A stretch of 64,000 nucleotides of DNA from Cognatitamlana sp035818475. GTDB lineage: Bacteria > Bacteroidota > Bacteroidia > Flavobacteriales > Flavobacteriaceae. The stretch is from the NCBI RefSeq assembly GCF_035818475.1, contig NZ_JAYMGV010000002.1, positions 1 through 64,000 of the forward strand. The letters are read 5' to 3'. This document shows, one piece after another, positions 62,454 through 64,000 of the stretch. Every line of letters starts with the position of its first letter. Position 1 is the first letter of the stretch. The notes under the pieces are model-generated. The model had not been told where the DNA came from. It saw nothing but the letters and a program-made list of their open reading frames with translations, and did not search any database. Position numbers and translations under genes: made by a program.

Positions 62454-64000
62454 ATGGATAAAGGTGTGAAAAGTATATTGAAAAGTGTAAAAAGCTTGGC
62501 ATATCTATGTTTATTGAGTATTACCCTGTCAGGGTGCAAAAATGATATAGTACCTCCAGAACCATTTGGTCCATTGCCTAATACACAACAAATGCAGTGG
62601 CATGATACCGAATTCTATGCATTCATTCACTTTACGATCAATACTTTTACTGATAAAGAATGGGGATTTGGAGATGAGTCGCCCAAGTGGTTTGATCCTA
62701 CTGCATTTAATGCTGAGCAGATCGTATTGGCATGCAAAAATGCAGGGATGAAGGGATTGGTGTTGACTACCAAGCATCATGACGGATTCTGCCTATGGCC
62801 AACAAAAACCACAGAGCATAATATTTCTAAATCACCATATAAAAATGGTAATGGGGATATTGTTGGAGAAATTGTAAAGGCTTGCCGAAAGCATGGATTG
62901 AAAGTTGGGATGTATCTGTCGCCTTGGGACCGTAACCATAAAGGTTATGGAAGCCCTGAGTACATAAAGGTTTTTAGAGAGCAATTAAAAGAATTGCTAA
63001 GCAACTACGGAGAGATTTTTGAGGTATGGTTTGATGGTGCAAATGGAGGAACGGGCTATTACGGAGGTGCTAATGAGAACCGTACGATAGACCGGGCTAC
63101 ATATTATGATTGGGACGGCACCTTTAAAATGATTAGGGCATTGCAACCTACGGCAGCCATATTCTCTGATATTGGCTTAGATGTTAGGTGGATTGGAACC
63201 GAGGAGGGGTTTTCCGGTGATCCGTGTTGGCACAGGTACACCCCAAAGGGAAGGGAAGAAGGTCAACCACCGGCAAACGGACAAACAAGATATTGGGAGG
63301 CAATTAACGGTCACAGGGAAGGAAAGTTTTGGATGCCGGCAGAAACCAATACCTCAATTAGGCCGGGCTGGTTCTATCATGAAAGCGAAGACAGTCGCGT
63401 CAAATCTCCGGAGACATTGGTGAAATTGTATTATGAAAGTTTAGGACATGGAACAACATTAATTTTAAACCTACCTCCTGACAGAAGAGGACTTATTCAT
63501 GAAAATGACATGGCATCCCTAACCAAGTTCAAAGAAATTATTGATGCAACATTTGCCAAAGACCTGTCTAAAGAAGCCATTTTTAAAGCTTCTAATACCA
63601 GAGGGAATAGTAAAGTCTATGGTGTGTCTAATTTGCGTGATGACAATCAGCAAACCTATTGGGCTTCGGATGACAAAGAATTAACACCAGAAATTGTAGT
63701 GGAGTTCCCGGTTCAGACGGAGTTTAACGTGGTGAATATTAGAGAGTTCATTCCATTAGGGCAACGTATTTGGGGGTGGGCACTTGATAAATGGACCGGT
63801 AATGAGTGGGAAGAGTTTGCAAAAGCCGAATCTATAGGACACAGACGCTTATGGAAGGGTAGTCTTCAAACAACAAATAAGATTAGGTTGAGGATAACTA
63901 AGGCTGTTGCTTGCCCTGTTATTACCCAACTTTCGGTGCATTTACAACCCATTAGCTTGGAGTCTCCACTAATTTCAAGAGACAAATCCGGGTATGTTAC
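62454..64000 (+). CDS. GH29 alpha-L-fucosidase lipoprotein (3' end cut by window)
   Basis: An open frame of 515 codons from ATG 62454 runs off the window. The lipobox LSGC lies near residue 24. The TIM barrel has TKHHDGFCLWPT, GMYLSPWDRN and VWFDGANG, whose Asp is the family nucleophile. The start of a beta-sandwich domain is seen from about residue 375. The pattern resembles the GH29 subgroup that acts on 1,3/1,4-linked fucose. It lies 98 bases after the GH95 gene and is probably cotranscribed, so the two would remove different fucose linkages. Confidence 0.92.
   Translation, partial: MDKGVKSILKSVKSLAYLCLLSITLSGCKNDIVPPEPFGPLPNTQQMQWHDTEFYAFIHFTINTFTDKEWGFGDESPKWFDPTAFNAEQIVLACKNAGMKGLVLTTKHHDGFCLWPTKTTEHNISKSPYKNGNGDIVGEIVKACRKHGLKVGMYLSPWDRNHKGYGSPEYIKVFREQLKELLSNYGEIFEVWFDGANGGTGYYGGANENRTIDRATYYDWDGTFKMIRALQPTAAIFSDIGLDVRWIGTEEGFSGDPCWHRYTPKGREEGQPPANGQTRYWEAINGHREGKFWMPAETNTSIRPGWFYHESEDSRVKSPETLVKLYYESLGHGTTLILNLPPDRRGLIHENDMASLTKFKEIIDATFAKDLSKEAIFKASNTRGNSKVYGVSNLRDDNQQTYWASDDKELTPEIVVEFPVQTEFNVVNIREFIPLGQRIWGWALDKWTGNEWEEFAKAESIGHRRLWKGSLQTTNKIRLRITKAVACPVITQLSVHLQPISLESPLISRDKSGYV

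Noticed and set aside
63181..63423. Frameshift in the GH29 gene suggested by an 80-codon frame in another phase
   Set aside because: Reading the main frame from 62454 shows it open to the end of the window with all GH29 motifs in phase; the other frame is a shadow.

Overview
The window is low-GC DNA from a member of the Bacteroidota, most likely a marine Flavobacteriaceae. The evidence is two SusC/SusD pairs, a type IX secretion C-terminal sorting domain, an ECF sigma/FecR pair, CRTAC1-like FG-GAP lipoproteins, promoters resembling TAnnTTTG, and starts without Shine-Dalgarno sequences. No rRNA, tRNA, phage or insertion-sequence gene was seen.

Region 1 (1-13,734) is an integron-like gene cassette array. 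Sixteen consecutive units, all on the + strand, each carry zero to two genes and end in a foldable site. Each site runs from an ...AAC box to a GTT... box. The first bases of most cassettes (e.g. GTTAGGCTT) are the reverse complement of that cassette's own end (AAGCCTAAC), which is the signature of integron attC sites. The sites keep their fold while their sequence changes. No integrase is in the window; an integron would have it to the left. Cargo includes DUF4375, DUF695, DUF4386, DKNYY and L-domain-like proteins, several unknowns, and a full-length sulfatase. One 369-bp cassette without a convincing gene occurs three times, almost identical.

Region 2 (13,936-17,842) holds an unusual membrane protein: a secreted PLC-like and LamG sensor part joined through one membrane helix to a cytoplasmic SARP-like DNA-binding domain. 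It is followed by a GH109-type oxidoreductase-fold glycosidase. A perfect 8-bp direct repeat with 12-bp period lies between them.

Region 3 (17,931-26,531, minus strand) is a tight seven-gene operon: RhaT-type sugar symporter, a solute-binding protein without signal peptide, a CaiB-type CoA-transferase, a DUF5703 glycosidase-like lipoprotein, a MaoC hydratase, a second CaiB and a second solute-binding protein. A divergent IclR regulator follows, then an SDR dehydrogenase, an AlkD-like DNA repair protein and an AraC regulator.

Region 4 (30,463-45,784) is a first polysaccharide utilisation locus: SusC, SusD, a duplicated-domain lipoprotein, two paralogous clan GH-A glycosidases around a GH130 phosphorylase, a sodium/sugar symporter, an acetyl-esterase, a T9SS protein and mannose-6-phosphate isomerase. 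GH130 plus ManA suggest a mannose-containing, probably acetylated glycan.

Region 5 (46,028-64,000) is a second locus under ECF sigma/FecR control: SusC with STN domain, SusD, two giant FG-GAP/ASPIC lipoproteins, a GH95 fucosidase and a GH29 fucosidase cut off by the window end. It probably handles a fucosylated glycan. The whole right side looks like a catabolic island for complex, possibly algal, glycans; the sulfatase cassette in region 1 may serve the same diet.
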